Below are positions 27,825 through 38,370 of a DNA stretch of 64,000 nt, in pieces. The stretch comes from Flavobacteriaceae bacterium. Lineage in GTDB: Bacteria; Bacteroidota; Bacteroidia; Flavobacteriales; Flavobacteriaceae. The position numbers and the translations under genes were made by a program. The stretch spans positions 83,075 to 147,074 of the forward strand of contig CANFZM010000005.1 in assembly GCA_947451525.1 (NCBI GenBank), written 5' to 3'. A model generated the notes under the pieces. It did not search any database and was not told where the DNA came from. It saw nothing but the letters and a program-made list of their open reading frames with translations. Position 1 is the stretch's first letter; the number at the start of each line of letters is the position of its first letter.

Positions 27825-29099
27825 ATGCAACGCGACGAACAAATCTTTGATTTAATTCTTGACGAACAAGACAGACAAATACATGGAATAGAGCTAATTG
27901 CCTCAGAAAACTTTGTAAGCGACCAGGTAATGGAAGCTGCGGGTTCTTGTTTAACCAATAAATATGCCGAAGGATATCCAGGAAAAAGATATTATGGTGG
28001 CTGTGAAGTAGTAGATGTTGTAGAGCAAATTGCTATTGATAGAGCTAAAGCTTTATTTGGTGCTGCTTACGCAAATGTACAACCGCATTCTGGTTCACAA
28101 GCGAATACTGCTGTTTTTGCTGCTTGTTTGCAACCAGGAGGCAAAATTTTAGGTTTCGATTTATCGCATGGCGGACATTTAACTCATGGTTCTCCAGTAA
28201 ATTTTTCTGGAAGATTATATACTCCAAGTTTTTATGGTGTAGAACCTGAAACCGGACAATTTGATTACGATAAAATTCAAGCTATTGCTACCAAAGAACA
28301 ACCTAAATTAATCATAGCAGGAGCATCGGCTTATTGCAGAGATATGGATTATAAACGTTTTAGAGAAATTGCAGATAGCGTTGGCGCATTATTATTGGCA
28401 GATATATCACATCCAGCAGGATTAATTGCTAAAGGATTGATGAACGACCCTATTCCTCATTGTCATATAGTTACTACAACTACGCATAAAACTTTGCGTG
28501 GACCTAGAGGTGGTATGATTTTAATGGGTAAAGATTTTGAAAACCCATGGGGTTTAACCACTCCAAAAGGAGAAATCCGAATGATGTCAGCATTATTGGA
28601 TTTAGCAGTTTTTCCAGGAAACCAAGGTGGGCCATTAATGCATATTATTGCTGCAAAAGCTATTGCTTTTGGAGAATGTCTAACCGATGAGTTTTTTAGA
28701 TATGCTATGCAAGTGCAAAAAAATGCTAAAGCAATGGCAGAAGCATTTAACAAAAGAGGTTACCATTTAATTTCTGGTGGTACCGATAACCACATGATGT
28801 TAATTGATTTAAGGAATAAAAATATTACTGGTAAAGAAGCAGAAAATGCTTTGGTAAAAGCAGAAATCACAGTAAATAAAAATATGGTTCCTTTTGATGA
28901 TAAATCACCTTTTGTAACTTCCGGAATCCGTGTTGGAACTCCCGCAATTACAACTCGTGGATTAGTAGAAGAGGATATGGAAGCTATTGTAGAATTAATT
29001 GACAGAGTGTTAATGAATCCTACAGATGAAGAGGTTATTGCACAAGTGGCTGAAGAAGTTAATGAAATGATGGGGGAAAGAGCAATGTTCGTCTTTTAG
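27825..29099 (+). CDS. glyA: Serine hydroxymethyltransferase
   Basis: 424 residues, normal length. The PLP lysine lies in [26 protein letters not shown] and [17 protein letters not shown] are the conserved N-terminal SHMT blocks. Interconverts serine and glycine with transfer of a one-carbon unit to tetrahydrofolate. A -7-like taattttg box lies at 27789-27796, about 29 bp before the ATG. Followed by a strong terminator. Confidence 0.97.
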   Translation: MQRDEQIFDLILDEQDRQIHGIELIASENFVSDQVMEAAGSCLTNKYAEGYPGKRYYGGCEVVDVVEQIAIDRAKALFGAAYANVQPHSGSQANTAVFAACLQPGGKILGFDLSHGGHLTHGSPVNFSGRLYTPSFYGVEPETGQFDYDKIQAIATKEQPKLIIAGASAYCRDMDYKRFREIADSVGALLLADISHPAGLIAKGLMNDPIPHCHIVTTTTHKTLRGPRGGMILMGKDFENPWGLTTPKGEIRMMSALLDLAVFPGNQGGPLMHIIAAKAIAFGECLTDEFFRYAMQVQKNAKAMAEAFNKRGYHLISGGTDNHMMLIDLRNKNITGKEAENALVKAEITVNKNMVPFDDKSPFVTSGIRVGTPAITTRGLVEEDMEAIVELIDRVLMNPTDEEVIAQVAEEVNEMMGERAMFVF

Positions 29100-29120
29100 A
29101 ACTCAATTTTAAGTATAAAA

Positions 29121-29154
29121 AAAACCTTCGAATTATTATTTTCGAAGGTTTTTT
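29121..29154. terminator. Bidirectional terminator
   Basis: aaaccttcgaa / ttcgaaggttt stem with T and A runs between convergent glyA and the E1 gene. Confidence 0.88.
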
Positions 29155-29166
29155 GTTTTAAAAAGC

Positions 29167-31572
29167 TTAGTATAAACTTTTAAATTTTGATGGATTGGCT
29201 TCACTCATTATAGCATATACTTTTTCAAAAATATCTTCAACAGAAGGTTTTGAAAAATAATCACCATCGGTTCCATAAGCAGGACGGTGAGGTTTAGATG
29301 CTAATGTTTGCGGGGCACTATCTAAATAGTTGTAACCATTTTGAACTTCTAAAATCTCTTGTAAAATATAAGCACTTGCTCCACCAGGATGGTCTTCGTC
29401 AATAACTAAAAGACGGTTGGTTTTTGCAATACTTTTCACAATGTCGTGATTTATATCAAAAGGTAATAACGATTGAATATCAATAATTTCGGCACTAATT
29501 CCTATACTTTCTAATTCTTTAGCGGCTTGTTCTACCAATCTTAAAGTAGAACCATAAGAAACAAGTGTAATGTCAGTACCTTTTTTAATTGTTTCTACGA
29601 CTCCAATTGCAGTTTTAAATTCACCTAAATTGGTTGGCATTTTTTCCTTTAATCGGTATCCATTCAAACATTCAATTACTAAAGCAGGTTCATCTTTTTC
29701 TAATAAAGTATTATAAAATCCTGCTGCTTTGGTCATGTTTCTTGGTACTAAAACATGAATTCCGCGAATGGCATTAATAATCATTCCCATTGGTGAACCC
29801 GAGTGCCAAACGCCTTCTAAACGGTGACCACGAGTTCTTATAATTAATGGTGCTTTTTGTCTTCCAGCAGTTCTATATTGAAGCGTAGCCAAATCATCAC
29901 TCATGATTTGAATGGCATATAGTAAATAATCTAAATATTGAATTTCGGCAATAGGGCGCAAACCACGCATTGCCATTCCTATTCCTTGTCCTAAAATAGT
30001 TGCTTCGCGAATACCAACATCTGCAACTCGAAGTTCCCCGTATTTTTCTTGCATTCCTTCCAAGCCTTGGTTTACATCGCCAATGTTTCCGGAGTCTTCT
30101 CCAAAAATTAAGGATTCAGGGTATTTGGTAAAAATGGCATCAAAGTTATCTCTTAAAACCAATCTAGCATCCACTTCTTCAGCCGAAGCATCGTAAGTAG
30201 GCGCAACATCAGTAGAAGTTAAAACATTTTTATCCGATTGCGAAAATAAATGCGAACTAAACTTTGGTTGAATTTTAGCAGTGTAATTAGTGATCCAAGT
30301 TGCTAATGGCGTTTTTATAGCGGTTTCATTAACTACCATTCGCAATACTTTACGAGCAGTTGTTAAAATTTCTTTGCGAATTGGTTCTTTTATTGCTGCT
30401 AAATCGGAAATTATTTTTTCAATAAAAATTTTATTTTCACTAGAATTAGCAACGCTTTTTAGTACTTCTAAAAGTTCGTTTTGTTCCTCTTTCATAGGAG
30501 TTACAAATGCTTTCCAAGCCACTTTTTTTCCATCTAAAACATCTTTTTTGGCTTGCTCATCCATTGCTTCCAATTCTTCGTTGGTAGCCAAATTATTTTC
30601 TATAAGCCAAGTACGCATTTGAACTAAACAATCAAATTCCGCTTCCCATGCCAATCGTTCGGCATTTTTGTACCGTTCGTGACTACCAGAAGTAGAGTGG
30701 CCTTGGGGTTGGGTTAATTCTTTTACGTGAATAAGAACTGGCACATGTTCCTCGCGAGCAATTGCTGCTGCTTTTTCATAAGTAGCAACTAGAGTAGGGT
30801 AGTCCCAACCTTTTACGGATAGAATTTCATAGCCTTTGGAGTTGCCATCGCGTTGGAATCCTTTTAGAATTTCGGAAATATTTTCTTTGGTGGTTTGGTG
30901 TCTTGCATGCACCGAAATTCCGTATTCATCATCCCAAACACTCATAACCATAGGTACTTGAAGCACTCCAGCCGCATTGATGGTTTCAAAAAACAAACCT
31001 TCGGAAGTAGAGGCATTTCCTATAGTTCCCCAAGCAATTTCGTTTCCGTTTTCCGAAAAATTGGTTTGGTTAATTCCAGAAACGTTTCGGTATATTTTAG
31101 ATGCTTGCGCTAGTCCTAATAAACGTGGCATTTGCCCGGCAGTAGGAGAAATATCGGCACTTGAATTTTTTTGAGTAGTTAAGTTATTCCAATTTCCATT
31201 TTCGTCAAGCGAATGGGTTGCAAAATGCCCTCCCATTTGACGGCCTGCACTCATTGGGTCAAAATTAATATCGGTATGGCCATACAACCCAGCAAAAAAC
31301 TGCCCAATTGTCATAGCACCAATTGCCATCATAAAGGTTTGGTCTCTATAGTATCCCGAGCGGAAATCCCCATTTTTAAATGCTTTGGCTAAAGCCAATT
31401 GTGGTACTTCTTTTCCATCTCCAAAAATCCCGAATTTAGCCTTACCAGTAAGTACTTCACGTCTTCCTAGTAAACTACACTCTCTACTGATTGTTGCAAT
31501 TTTATAATCGTTTAAAACTTCTGCTTTAAAATCTTCAAAAGTAATTTCGACTTTGGTTTGTATTTCGGTCAT
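29167..31572 (-). CDS. Fused alpha/beta E1 component of a 2-oxoacid dehydrogenase
   Basis: 801 residues. The first half (about 1-400) is an E1-alpha domain with the thiamine diphosphate motif region WGTIGNASTSEGLFFETINAAG; the second half (about 460-801) is an E1-beta domain (GEDSGNIGDVNQGLEGMQ, IGMAMRGLRPIAEIQYLDYL, and the C-terminal domain IDEDHPGGASAYI). Bacterial branched-chain or pyruvate E1 enzymes usually have two genes; Bacteroidota often carry this fusion. Acts with E2 and E3 partners that are not in the window, so the substrate (branched-chain 2-oxoacids or other) is not determined. A -7 box lies 27 bp upstream. Confidence 0.88.
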   Translation of the reverse strand: MTEIQTKVEITFEDFKAEVLNDYKIATISRECSLLGRREVLTGKAKFGIFGDGKEVPQLALAKAFKNGDFRSGYYRDQTFMMAIGAMTIGQFFAGLYGHTDINFDPMSAGRQMGGHFATHSLDENGNWNNLTTQKNSSADISPTAGQMPRLLGLAQASKIYRNVSGINQTNFSENGNEIAWGTIGNASTSEGLFFETINAAGVLQVPMVMSVWDDEYGISVHARHQTTKENISEILKGFQRDGNSKGYEILSVKGWDYPTLVATYEKAAAIAREEHVPVLIHVKELTQPQGHSTSGSHERYKNAERLAWEAEFDCLVQMRTWLIENNLATNEELEAMDEQAKKDVLDGKKVAWKAFVTPMKEEQNELLEVLKSVANSSENKIFIEKIISDLAAIKEPIRKEILTTARKVLRMVVNETAIKTPLATWITNYTAKIQPKFSSHLFSQSDKNVLTSTDVAPTYDASAEEVDARLVLRDNFDAIFTKYPESLIFGEDSGNIGDVNQGLEGMQEKYGELRVADVGIREATILGQGIGMAMRGLRPIAEIQYLDYLLYAIQIMSDDLATLQYRTAGRQKAPLIIRTRGHRLEGVWHSGSPMGMIINAIRGIHVLVPRNMTKAAGFYNTLLEKDEPALVIECLNGYRLKEKMPTNLGEFKTAIGVVETIKKGTDITLVSYGSTLRLVEQAAKELESIGISAEIIDIQSLLPFDINHDIVKSIAKTNRLLVIDEDHPGGASAYILQEILEVQNGYNYLDSAPQTLASKPHRPAYGTDGDYFSKPSVEDIFEKVYAIMSEANPSKFKSLY

Positions 31573-31870
31573 AATTGAAATGGGATTTCTTAATCAAACA
31601 AAAATAATGAAAAAGAAGTAATAATAATAATTCTTTGAAAAAAAATAATTTAATTATTGCTAATTATTTGGTTTTAAAAGGGAATAAAAATATGATTTAT
31701 TCATTAAAACAATTTTAATATTGTGTTATTGTAATTAATTGTCTGTATTTTTTATTTATATGCAAAGAAGAATTGCTGAATATTGAATATTATTTCTTGT
31801 AGAATAAAAGTAAATAATACTTTGGTTAGTAGGTAATTATGTAGAATTGTTTCTTTAACCAGTTTTTTTA
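31573..31870. other. AT-rich gene-free stretch
   Basis: First part of a 639 bp gap between the E1 and ribB genes. Very AT-rich with no coding-like frame, no RNA-like GC block and no obvious repeat. Only the E1 promoter was recognised here. Confidence 0.6.
31599..31606 (-). promoter_or_regulatory. -7 box of the E1 gene
   Basis: Minus strand tatttttg, full TAnnTTTG match; no TTG -33 partner at the expected distance. Confidence 0.38.
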
Positions 31871-32036
31871 AAACCACATAGAATCATAGGTTTTAAAAAA
31901 TAGTAAAAGGCGTTTCACTTTATTTTAGAAAACATAGTTTTGGATACTCAAGATTGGGATAGGTAAATCTTTTTTTCTGTGTTTCTATATTTTCAATTCA
32001 TAGAGAAGGATTGAATTTTTGAAACACATTCTATGT
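31871..32036. repeat. Nested inverted-repeat element with ACATAGAAT arms
   Basis: acatagaat at 31876-31884 pairs with attctatgt at 32028-32036. Inside it, gtgtttc at 31979-31985 pairs with gaaacac at 32021-32027. The words recall the CATAGAAACATAG type repeats frequent in Flavobacterium intergenic DNA. No ORF. Confidence 0.5.
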
Positions 32037-32037
32037 T

Positions 32038-32150
32038 GTAGCCCTGCGTGAGGGATGGAAGCGGCATCCTTTACTTTTTTTATTGCGAGGCCACGAGCAA
32101 TAAAAAAAGTAAAGATATAGCGAACAGCCCGACCCGTAGGGGCACGCCCA
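32038..32150. repeat. Flavobacterium-type GC-rich structured interspersed repeat
   Basis: A GC-rich block from gtagccctg to ggcacgccc. It contains a 16 bp perfect stem (tttactttttttattg / caataaaaaaagtaaa) closing a GC-rich loop, preceded by ggatgg-aagcgg-catcc and followed by gacccgtaggggc. The words GCGGCATCC, ACGAGCAA, AGATATAGCG and ACAGCCCGA are the core of a repeat that I recognise as widespread between genes in Flavobacterium; function unknown. Confidence 0.75.
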
Positions 32151-32151
32151 A

Positions 32152-32190
32152 ATGAAAAAAATCCGATTCGTTTGGAGCGAATCGGAGATT
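32152..32190 (-). terminator. ribB terminator
   Basis: Minus strand ccgattcg..cgaatcgg stem (32186-32162) followed by a T-run. Confidence 0.85.
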
Positions 32191-32211
32191 TATATTGGAT
32201 AATTTATAGTA

Positions 32212-33342
32212 TTAATACTTTACGTATTCTATAATTTCGAGGCCGTAACCAATCATTCCAACCCTTTTGGTTTGTTCGGCATTGGAAATTAATCTTATTT
32301 TAGAAATATCAATATCGTGCAGAATTTGTGCGCCAATACCGAAATCTTTACTGTCTATGATTATTTTTGGGGCTTTTAATTCACCTTGTTCTTGTAATGT
32401 TTTTAACTCGGTAATTCTATTTAATAAATTCACCGATTGCATGTCTTGGTTGATGAAAATCACGGCACCTTGACCTTTTTCGTTGATGATGGTGAAAATA
32501 TCGTCCAGTTGTTGGTCGGCATTATTGGTTAAAGTTCCCAACAAATCGTTGTTTACTTGGGTGGAGTTTATTTTGGTTAAAACAGTTTCACCTAAATTCC
32601 AAGTTCCTTTGGTTAACGCTATGTGAATTTGTTTATTGGTGGTTTGTTCGTAAGCACGCAATCTAAAATTTCCGAAGCGGGTTTGCACTTCAAAATCTTC
32701 TTTTTTAACGATAAGGCTGTCGTGTTGCATTCGGTAAGCCACTAAATCTTCAATAGAAACTAATTTCAAATTGAATTTTTGCGCCACTTCATACAATTGT
32801 GGAAGTCGAGCCATCGTTCCATCTTCGTTCATGATTTCTACAATAACACCAGCCGATTTAAAACCTGCAAGTCTCGCAAAATCTATAGCTGCTTCGGTAT
32901 GCCCAGTTCTTCTTAACACGCCACCTTGTTTAGCAACTAATGGAAAAATGTGTCCTGGTCGTGCTAAATCATAAGGTTTGGTAGAAGAATCTACTAATGC
33001 TAATATGGTTTTGGCTCTGTCTGCTGCCGAAATTCCGGTAGTTACGCCATTACCTTTTAAATCAACGGATACTGTAAATGCAGTTTCCATGTGATCGGTA
33101 TTGTTGCTCACCATAGGGCGAAGTTCTAATTCTTTGCAACGACTTTCGGTAAGCGGAGCACAGATTAATCCGCGTCCGTGGGTAGCCATAAAGTTTATCA
33201 TTTCGGGGGTTACTTTTTCGGCTGCAGCCAAAAAATCGCCTTCGTTTTCTCTATCTTCATCATCCACTACAATGATAACTTTTCCTTGGCGGATGTCTTC
33301 TATTGCTTCTTCAATGGTATTGAGTTGTATGGATTTTGACAT
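32212..33342 (-). CDS. ribB: 3,4-dihydroxy-2-butanone-4-phosphate synthase with degenerate GTP-cyclohydrolase II domain
   Basis: 376 residues arranged like RibBA. The N-terminal RibB domain (1-200) is intact: [44 protein letters not shown]. The C-terminal part (206-376) has the RibA fold signature ([12 protein letters not shown]) but contains no cysteine at all, so the three zinc ligands of GTP cyclohydrolase II are absent; the RxEGRGIGL block and TNNP motif are also lost. It should therefore make the four-carbon riboflavin precursor only. Such RibB-RibA-like hybrids are known in several phyla. A working RibA must be elsewhere. Confidence 0.92.
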   Translation of the reverse strand: MSKSIQLNTIEEAIEDIRQGKVIIVVDDEDRENEGDFLAAAEKVTPEMINFMATHGRGLICAPLTESRCKELELRPMVSNNTDHMETAFTVSVDLKGNGVTTGISAADRAKTILALVDSSTKPYDLARPGHIFPLVAKQGGVLRRTGHTEAAIDFARLAGFKSAGVIVEIMNEDGTMARLPQLYEVAQKFNLKLVSIEDLVAYRMQHDSLIVKKEDFEVQTRFGNFRLRAYEQTTNKQIHIALTKGTWNLGETVLTKINSTQVNNDLLGTLTNNADQQLDDIFTIINEKGQGAVIFINQDMQSVNLLNRITELKTLQEQGELKAPKIIIDSKDFGIGAQILHDIDISKIRLISNAEQTKRVGMIGYGLEIIEYVKY

Positions 33343-33365
33343 TATTTGGGTATTGTTAATTAGGT

Positions 33366-35195
33366 TTAGTTGTTTGTAGTTAGCAATTTGCTAAGTTCTT
33401 TTTTGGTATATAAATAAAGAATTATATAAAACGGAAATGCTACCAGAAGGGTAATAAATATTCCGGGTTCTATTTCTTGATGTATTTGAGTTTCAATTTC
33501 TTCTAATTTTTTTTGTGCTTTAAAAATAAAATATAAAAAGGCAAGTAAAGTTATTGCTCCAAGTAGTAGCGCCAAAAGGGTATTTATTTTTATTAGAAGT
33601 AACGCTATTGCTATTGTAACAGCATATAGTAGTAAAGCAATTTTAGTTATTTTATAATACTCTGCAATTAATTCTTTAGGATAAATTACGGGTGCTTTTT
33701 CTGCAATAACATTAGAATCAAGATTAGTGTTTTCTTCTTGAGTAAAACGATCTAAAATACTTTTTATCTTTTGAAAAACTATAGTCTTTTTGAGCGGGTC
33801 TAGCATCCCATCAAAACTAACCATTCCGCCAATGTCATTTATGGCTCTGTAAGTTAATAGAATTGCAAGTGGTGTTAGAATTAAAGAAGACATCCAAACC
33901 CCCATAAATGCAGACATTTGGTTTTCTTGAGCAACTCTTTTTCCGAAAGTGTTGATAAAGTGAAATACAATAAATATGGATACGGCAAATACTATTGGCA
34001 ATCCTAGTCCGCCTTTCCGGATTATGGATCCAAGTGGTGCTCCAATAAAAAACATTAGCAAACAAGAAAAGGCAATCATGAATTTGTCATAAAAGGCAAT
34101 CCAATGACTATTTATGTTTTTTTCTTTGGATTCCATTTCAAATTGTGAACTACTGATGGTGAACGTAGTATTTTCAATGTTGTTGATTGCTATTTTATAA
34201 ATTTCTTGTTGCTCGATAGAAGGAAGTTTTTTTAAGAAATCGGTACCGGTAATTTTTTTTAATTTTAGTGCTGTTGGAGGAACATAATAAGTATTAGCAA
34301 CATTTGTTCGCAAATAAATATTATCGGCATACGATATTAAATCTTTTTTATAATTTTTATTTAAGGAATCTAAAGTAAACCGCAATTCGTGAATGTTAAG
34401 CATGGTTGTGTTATTGGAAACATCCACACTTTGCATACTCGATTGGTTCATTTTAGATAAGTCGATGTTGATTACATCACTTTTAAAAGTTCCTTTTGCA
34501 AACGGAATTTTATTGCGTTGTCCATAATCTTTTGGGATGATGTCTTCATAATAATTTCCGTTGGTAAGAACTAATTTTAGAGTATTAGAAGTTTCACTAC
34601 TTACTAATTCTCCTTTTTCGGCTTTAATTACAGTGGTATTGCCTTCGCCATTATCCAATTTTTTATGGATTGTAACTCCGGTTAAATAGTTTCCTTTATC
34701 TCCTGATTTTTTATCTACTTTAATTGTGTAATTTCCAACCTCACTAAATTGTCCTTCGGCTATAGCCATTGCGGGTTTTACTTGAGCAATATTTCTTCGG
34801 AAATTAATGAATTTATATTCAGCATACGGAATAACATTGTTGGCAAAGAAAAAGGATATGATACTTAGTAAAATGATAAATGCAGTGGTGCTTCTAAGGG
34901 TTCTTTGAAATGAAATTCCTGAAGATTTCATTGCTGCAAATTCGTAGTTTTCAGACAAACTACCAAATGTCATAATGGATGCTAATAAAACTGAGAGTGG
35001 AAGTACTAACGGAATTAATCGCGGCATTGCAAAAAGCAAGAATTTAAGAATCATTATAACATCTAATCCTTTTCCTGCAAGTTCAGAAATAAACAACCAA
35101 ACGGTTTGGAGTATAAATATAAAAAACAAGATTACAAATACCGTAGTAAATGTAATCAAGAAGGTTTTTAATAAATACTTATCTAATATTTTCAC
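33366..35195 (-). CDS. LptF/LptG (YjgP/YjgQ) family permease
   Basis: 609 residues. Three hydrophobic helices at the N-terminus ([70 protein letters not shown]), a large periplasmic beta domain (about 130-330), and further helices from about 365 to 600. This is the LPS-export permease layout; Bacteroidota versions are larger than the about 360 aa proteobacterial proteins because of extra C-terminal helices. It would extract LPS from the inner membrane with LptB. The lolA-like gene is 5 bp upstream, so they share a transcript. Confidence 0.88.
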   Translation of the reverse strand: MKILDKYLLKTFLITFTTVFVILFFIFILQTVWLFISELAGKGLDVIMILKFLLFAMPRLIPLVLPLSVLLASIMTFGSLSENYEFAAMKSSGISFQRTLRSTTAFIILLSIISFFFANNVIPYAEYKFINFRRNIAQVKPAMAIAEGQFSEVGNYTIKVDKKSGDKGNYLTGVTIHKKLDNGEGNTTVIKAEKGELVSSETSNTLKLVLTNGNYYEDIIPKDYGQRNKIPFAKGTFKSDVINIDLSKMNQSSMQSVDVSNNTTMLNIHELRFTLDSLNKNYKKDLISYADNIYLRTNVANTYYVPPTALKLKKITGTDFLKKLPSIEQQEIYKIAINNIENTTFTISSSQFEMESKEKNINSHWIAFYDKFMIAFSCLLMFFIGAPLGSIIRKGGLGLPIVFAVSIFIVFHFINTFGKRVAQENQMSAFMGVWMSSLILTPLAILLTYRAINDIGGMVSFDGMLDPLKKTIVFQKIKSILDRFTQEENTNLDSNVIAEKAPVIYPKELIAEYYKITKIALLLYAVTIAIALLLIKINTLLALLLGAITLLAFLYFIFKAQKKLEEIETQIHQEIEPGIFITLLVAFPFYIILYLYTKKELSKLLTTNN

Positions 35196-35200
35196 AAAGA

Positions 35201-35845
35201 CTAATCTAATTTATTGATGTAGTAGTTTGGATATTTACTTGCTACAAAGGTAAATTGATTTTTTGATAACGGCTGATTGGTTTTGAAAGAATTAACAGTC
35301 AAAGTTGTTTTTGTGCCATTTTTTCCAATTTCAATAAGGTTGTAAATCGTTTTGGTTTGAATATCAATGCCTAAAAGTATTTCTTTGCGTTGGTCTTTGG
35401 TACTATTAGGTGTTAATTTGATGTATTGAATTTTACGACCATTAATATTTTGAGGGATATCCCAAGCAAATTTGTATCCGGTATTAAAAAAGGTCAACAT
35501 TTTAGACGGGGTAATTGCTTTTTCATCACTATCGTTTACATTAGAAATAGTAACTTCTTCGTCTTCTGGAACAATAGTATAAGTTTTTTTACCATCAAAT
35601 ACTTTGGTAACCCCCATAAAATTCAAAACATATTTATTGCCTTGAAGCGTAACATTCCCTTTACTATTTTGATTGATGTTTTCTTTAGAATTATTTAAAG
35701 CATATTTAAAGTCTATGACAATGTTATCATAACTTTTTATTTTAGCAGTTACGCCGTCCAATAAAGCCTTTGCTTTTTTGTCTTGTGCATTAGCAGTTAA
35801 ACTAAAACCTAATAAAAGTAGGGCTATAGTTAGAAATTTATTCAT
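35201..35845 (-). CDS. lolA: LolA-like outer-membrane lipoprotein carrier protein
   Basis: 214 residues from the ATG at 35845, which begins the signal peptide (MNKFLTIALLLLGFSLTANAQ) and leaves a 4 bp gap after ftsK; two earlier in-frame ATGs would overlap ftsK. The fold-typical segments (YDNIVIDFKYALNNSKENINQNSKG, KTYTIVPEDEEVTISNV, and the C-terminal TTLTVNSFKTNQPLSKNQFTF) fit LolA/LolB-like periplasmic carriers. Proposed role: carrying lipoproteins through the periplasm. Confidence 0.85.
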   Translation of the reverse strand: MNKFLTIALLLLGFSLTANAQDKKAKALLDGVTAKIKSYDNIVIDFKYALNNSKENINQNSKGNVTLQGNKYVLNFMGVTKVFDGKKTYTIVPEDEEVTISNVNDSDEKAITPSKMLTFFNTGYKFAWDIPQNINGRKIQYIKLTPNSTKDQRKEILLGIDIQTKTIYNLIEIGKNGTKTTLTVNSFKTNQPLSKNQFTFVASKYPNYYINKLD

Positions 35846-35849
35846 TTTA

Positions 35850-38321
35850 TTAATCATTTTGTTCATCGTTTAAAAAGTGATCTAGGGCAACTAAATCGGG
35901 AATATTTACACTACGGGCTTTACTGCCTTCAAATGGGCCTACAATTCCGGCTGCTTCCAATTGATCAATCAATCTTCCGGCACGATTGTAACCTAGTTTT
36001 AATTTTCTTTGCAATAATGATGCCGAACCTTGTTGGGCGGTTACAATTATTTCTGCAGCCTCTCTAAACATATTATCTCTTTCGGAAACATCAATGTCTA
36101 ATTTTATATTACTTTCTTCTCCTACATATTCAGGAAGTAGGTAGGCAGTAGCATAGGCTTTTTGAGAACCAATGTAGTCTACTATCTTTTCCACTTCAGG
36201 AGTATCCACAAAGGCGCATTGCACCCTAACTAAATCATTTCCATTGGTGTATAGCATGTCTCCACGTCCAATTAATTGGTCTGCTCCACCTGTATCTAAA
36301 ATAGTTCTAGAATCAATTTTAGAGGTTACTCTAAAGGCAATTCTAGCAGGAAAGTTCGCTTTAATCATACCTGTAATCACATTTACAGAAGGTCTTTGTG
36401 TGGCAATAATTAAGTGAATTCCTATGGCACGAGCCAATTGTGCTAAACGAGCAATAGGAGTTTCTACTTCTTTACCAGCAGTCATTATTAAATCGGCAAA
36501 CTCATCCACAACCAAAACTATATATGGTAAAAAGCGATGTCCGTTTTCAGGGTTTAATTTTCTAGATTTAAATTTGTCGTTGTATTCTTTAATGTTCCGA
36601 ACCATTGCATCCTTTAATAAAGAATAACGATTGTCCATTTCAATACAAAGCGAATTTAAGGTATTGATTACTTTGCTGTTATCGGTTATGATAGCGTCTT
36701 CCGAATCTGGAAGTTTGGCTAAATAATGTCTTTCAATTTTATTGAAAAGCGTTAATTCTACTTTCTTAGGATCTACCAAAACAAACTTAACTTCTGCTGG
36801 ATGTTTTTTGTATAATAAAGAAGTTAAAACGGCATTCAATCCAACTGATTTTCCTTGTCCTGTAGCACCTGCCATCAATAAGTGAGGCATTTTAGCCAAA
36901 TCGACAACGAAAGTTTCATTAGAAATTGTTTTCCCTAAAGCAATTGGAAGTTCCATTTCGGCTTCTTGAAATTTTGCAGAAGCAATAACCGTTTTCATCG
37001 GAACCATGGTTGGATTCTTATTTGGAACCTCAATACCAATTGTTCCTTTACCAGGAATTGGCGCTATAATACGGATACCTAGTGCTGCTAAAGAAAGCGC
37101 AATATCATCTTCTAAACTTTTAATTTTTGAAATACGAATTCCTGCTTCGGGCACAATTTCATATAAAGTTACCGATGGACCAACGGTTGCTTTAATTTGC
37201 GCAATTTCAATTTTGTAATTGCGAAGTGTTTCAACAATGTTATTTTTATTTTCTTCTAATTCGGCTTGGTTAATGGTAATTCCAACGGAGGTATATTCTT
37301 TTAATAAATCAATGGTTGGAAATTTATAATTAGAAAGTTCCAAAGTTGGATCAAATAAACCAAAATCGGCAACCAATCTTGAGGCTAAATTTTCTTCAAT
37401 GGTATCTTCTTCTAATGCTTTTTCAATAACAAAAACTTCATCATTAGTTTGGATTACTTCGGGCTCAATAATTTGAAGAGCAGGGCCAGAAGGAGTTGGT
37501 TTTGGTTCGGATTTTAAAGTGGGTTCCAATTCAATTTCCGAAAAACTAGAAATAGTTGGTTTTAATGCTTCTTTATTTAGTTCAAATTGAGATGTGGGTT
37601 TAATATATGGTTGTTCAATTAAATCTTCAAGTTCATCTTTGGTATCTTCAATGGCATATTCTTCTAAATTATAAGCAGAGGAGTTAGTATCATTAGATTG
37701 CATTTCTGCCAAACCTTCGCTCATTTGTTTTTGTTTGTTTTCAAAATAAGTTTTAATGCCATCGGGAGATACTTTTACTTTGAAAAACAAATAAATTAGT
37801 AATCCAAATGATAACAATAAAACGGTTCCTACTTTTCCAACAAAAACTCGAAGAAAGTCATTTAACTCAAAACCCAAAGTTCCACCAAGATCTGGTATGG
37901 CACTAGCAAAGAATCCTAGTGCAACCGATAGTAGTATTAAGGCATATAAATCCCAAAACCAAATAGTTTTTAATTTTTTTAATGGTAAATCAAATACTAA
38001 ATAAAGTCCGGTTAAGAAAAATACCTTAACAAAAAGAAAGGAGGCAACTCCAAAACCATTATGGATAAAAAATTGAGATAATTGACTACCAATCCATCCA
38101 GCCCAATTACCCGATTCGGTTTTTAAACTTGGCGATTGGCTATAATTACTCATATCTTCATTACCATATTTAAAGGAAGATAGGAATGCTACTAATAGTC
38201 CAATAGATAGAAGAATTAGTAATAATCCAAAAATAACTTTGTATTGCCTTTTTATTTGCCAAGGAAGTTTTTCTTCTGGAAGATCCGATTTGGAATTTAC
38301 TTTCTTTGTTGTTTTTGCCAT
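35850..38321 (-). CDS. ftsK: DNA translocase FtsK
   Basis: 823 residues. N-terminal membrane domain with about four helices (20-200), a Glu/Pro-rich linker (210-340), then the motor: alpha/beta FtsK domains with Walker A AGATGQGKSVGLNAVL, Walker B VLVVDEFADLI, and RQ-type ATPRPSVNVITG region, ending with the winged-helix gamma domain (LLQRKLKLGYNRAGRLIDQLEAAGIVG). Septal DNA pump that coordinates chromosome dimer resolution and division. Heads the run ftsK-lolA-lptFG-ribB. Confidence 0.96.
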   Translation of the reverse strand: MAKTTKKVNSKSDLPEEKLPWQIKRQYKVIFGLLLILLSIGLLVAFLSSFKYGNEDMSNYSQSPSLKTESGNWAGWIGSQLSQFFIHNGFGVASFLFVKVFFLTGLYLVFDLPLKKLKTIWFWDLYALILLSVALGFFASAIPDLGGTLGFELNDFLRVFVGKVGTVLLLSFGLLIYLFFKVKVSPDGIKTYFENKQKQMSEGLAEMQSNDTNSSAYNLEEYAIEDTKDELEDLIEQPYIKPTSQFELNKEALKPTISSFSEIELEPTLKSEPKPTPSGPALQIIEPEVIQTNDEVFVIEKALEEDTIEENLASRLVADFGLFDPTLELSNYKFPTIDLLKEYTSVGITINQAELEENKNNIVETLRNYKIEIAQIKATVGPSVTLYEIVPEAGIRISKIKSLEDDIALSLAALGIRIIAPIPGKGTIGIEVPNKNPTMVPMKTVIASAKFQEAEMELPIALGKTISNETFVVDLAKMPHLLMAGATGQGKSVGLNAVLTSLLYKKHPAEVKFVLVDPKKVELTLFNKIERHYLAKLPDSEDAIITDNSKVINTLNSLCIEMDNRYSLLKDAMVRNIKEYNDKFKSRKLNPENGHRFLPYIVLVVDEFADLIMTAGKEVETPIARLAQLARAIGIHLIIATQRPSVNVITGMIKANFPARIAFRVTSKIDSRTILDTGGADQLIGRGDMLYTNGNDLVRVQCAFVDTPEVEKIVDYIGSQKAYATAYLLPEYVGEESNIKLDIDVSERDNMFREAAEIIVTAQQGSASLLQRKLKLGYNRAGRLIDQLEAAGIVGPFEGSKARSVNIPDLVALDHFLNDEQND

Positions 38322-38370
38322 TTTTTAATTGAAATAGATGCGATAAATATAGAAATTTATATTTAAATGC

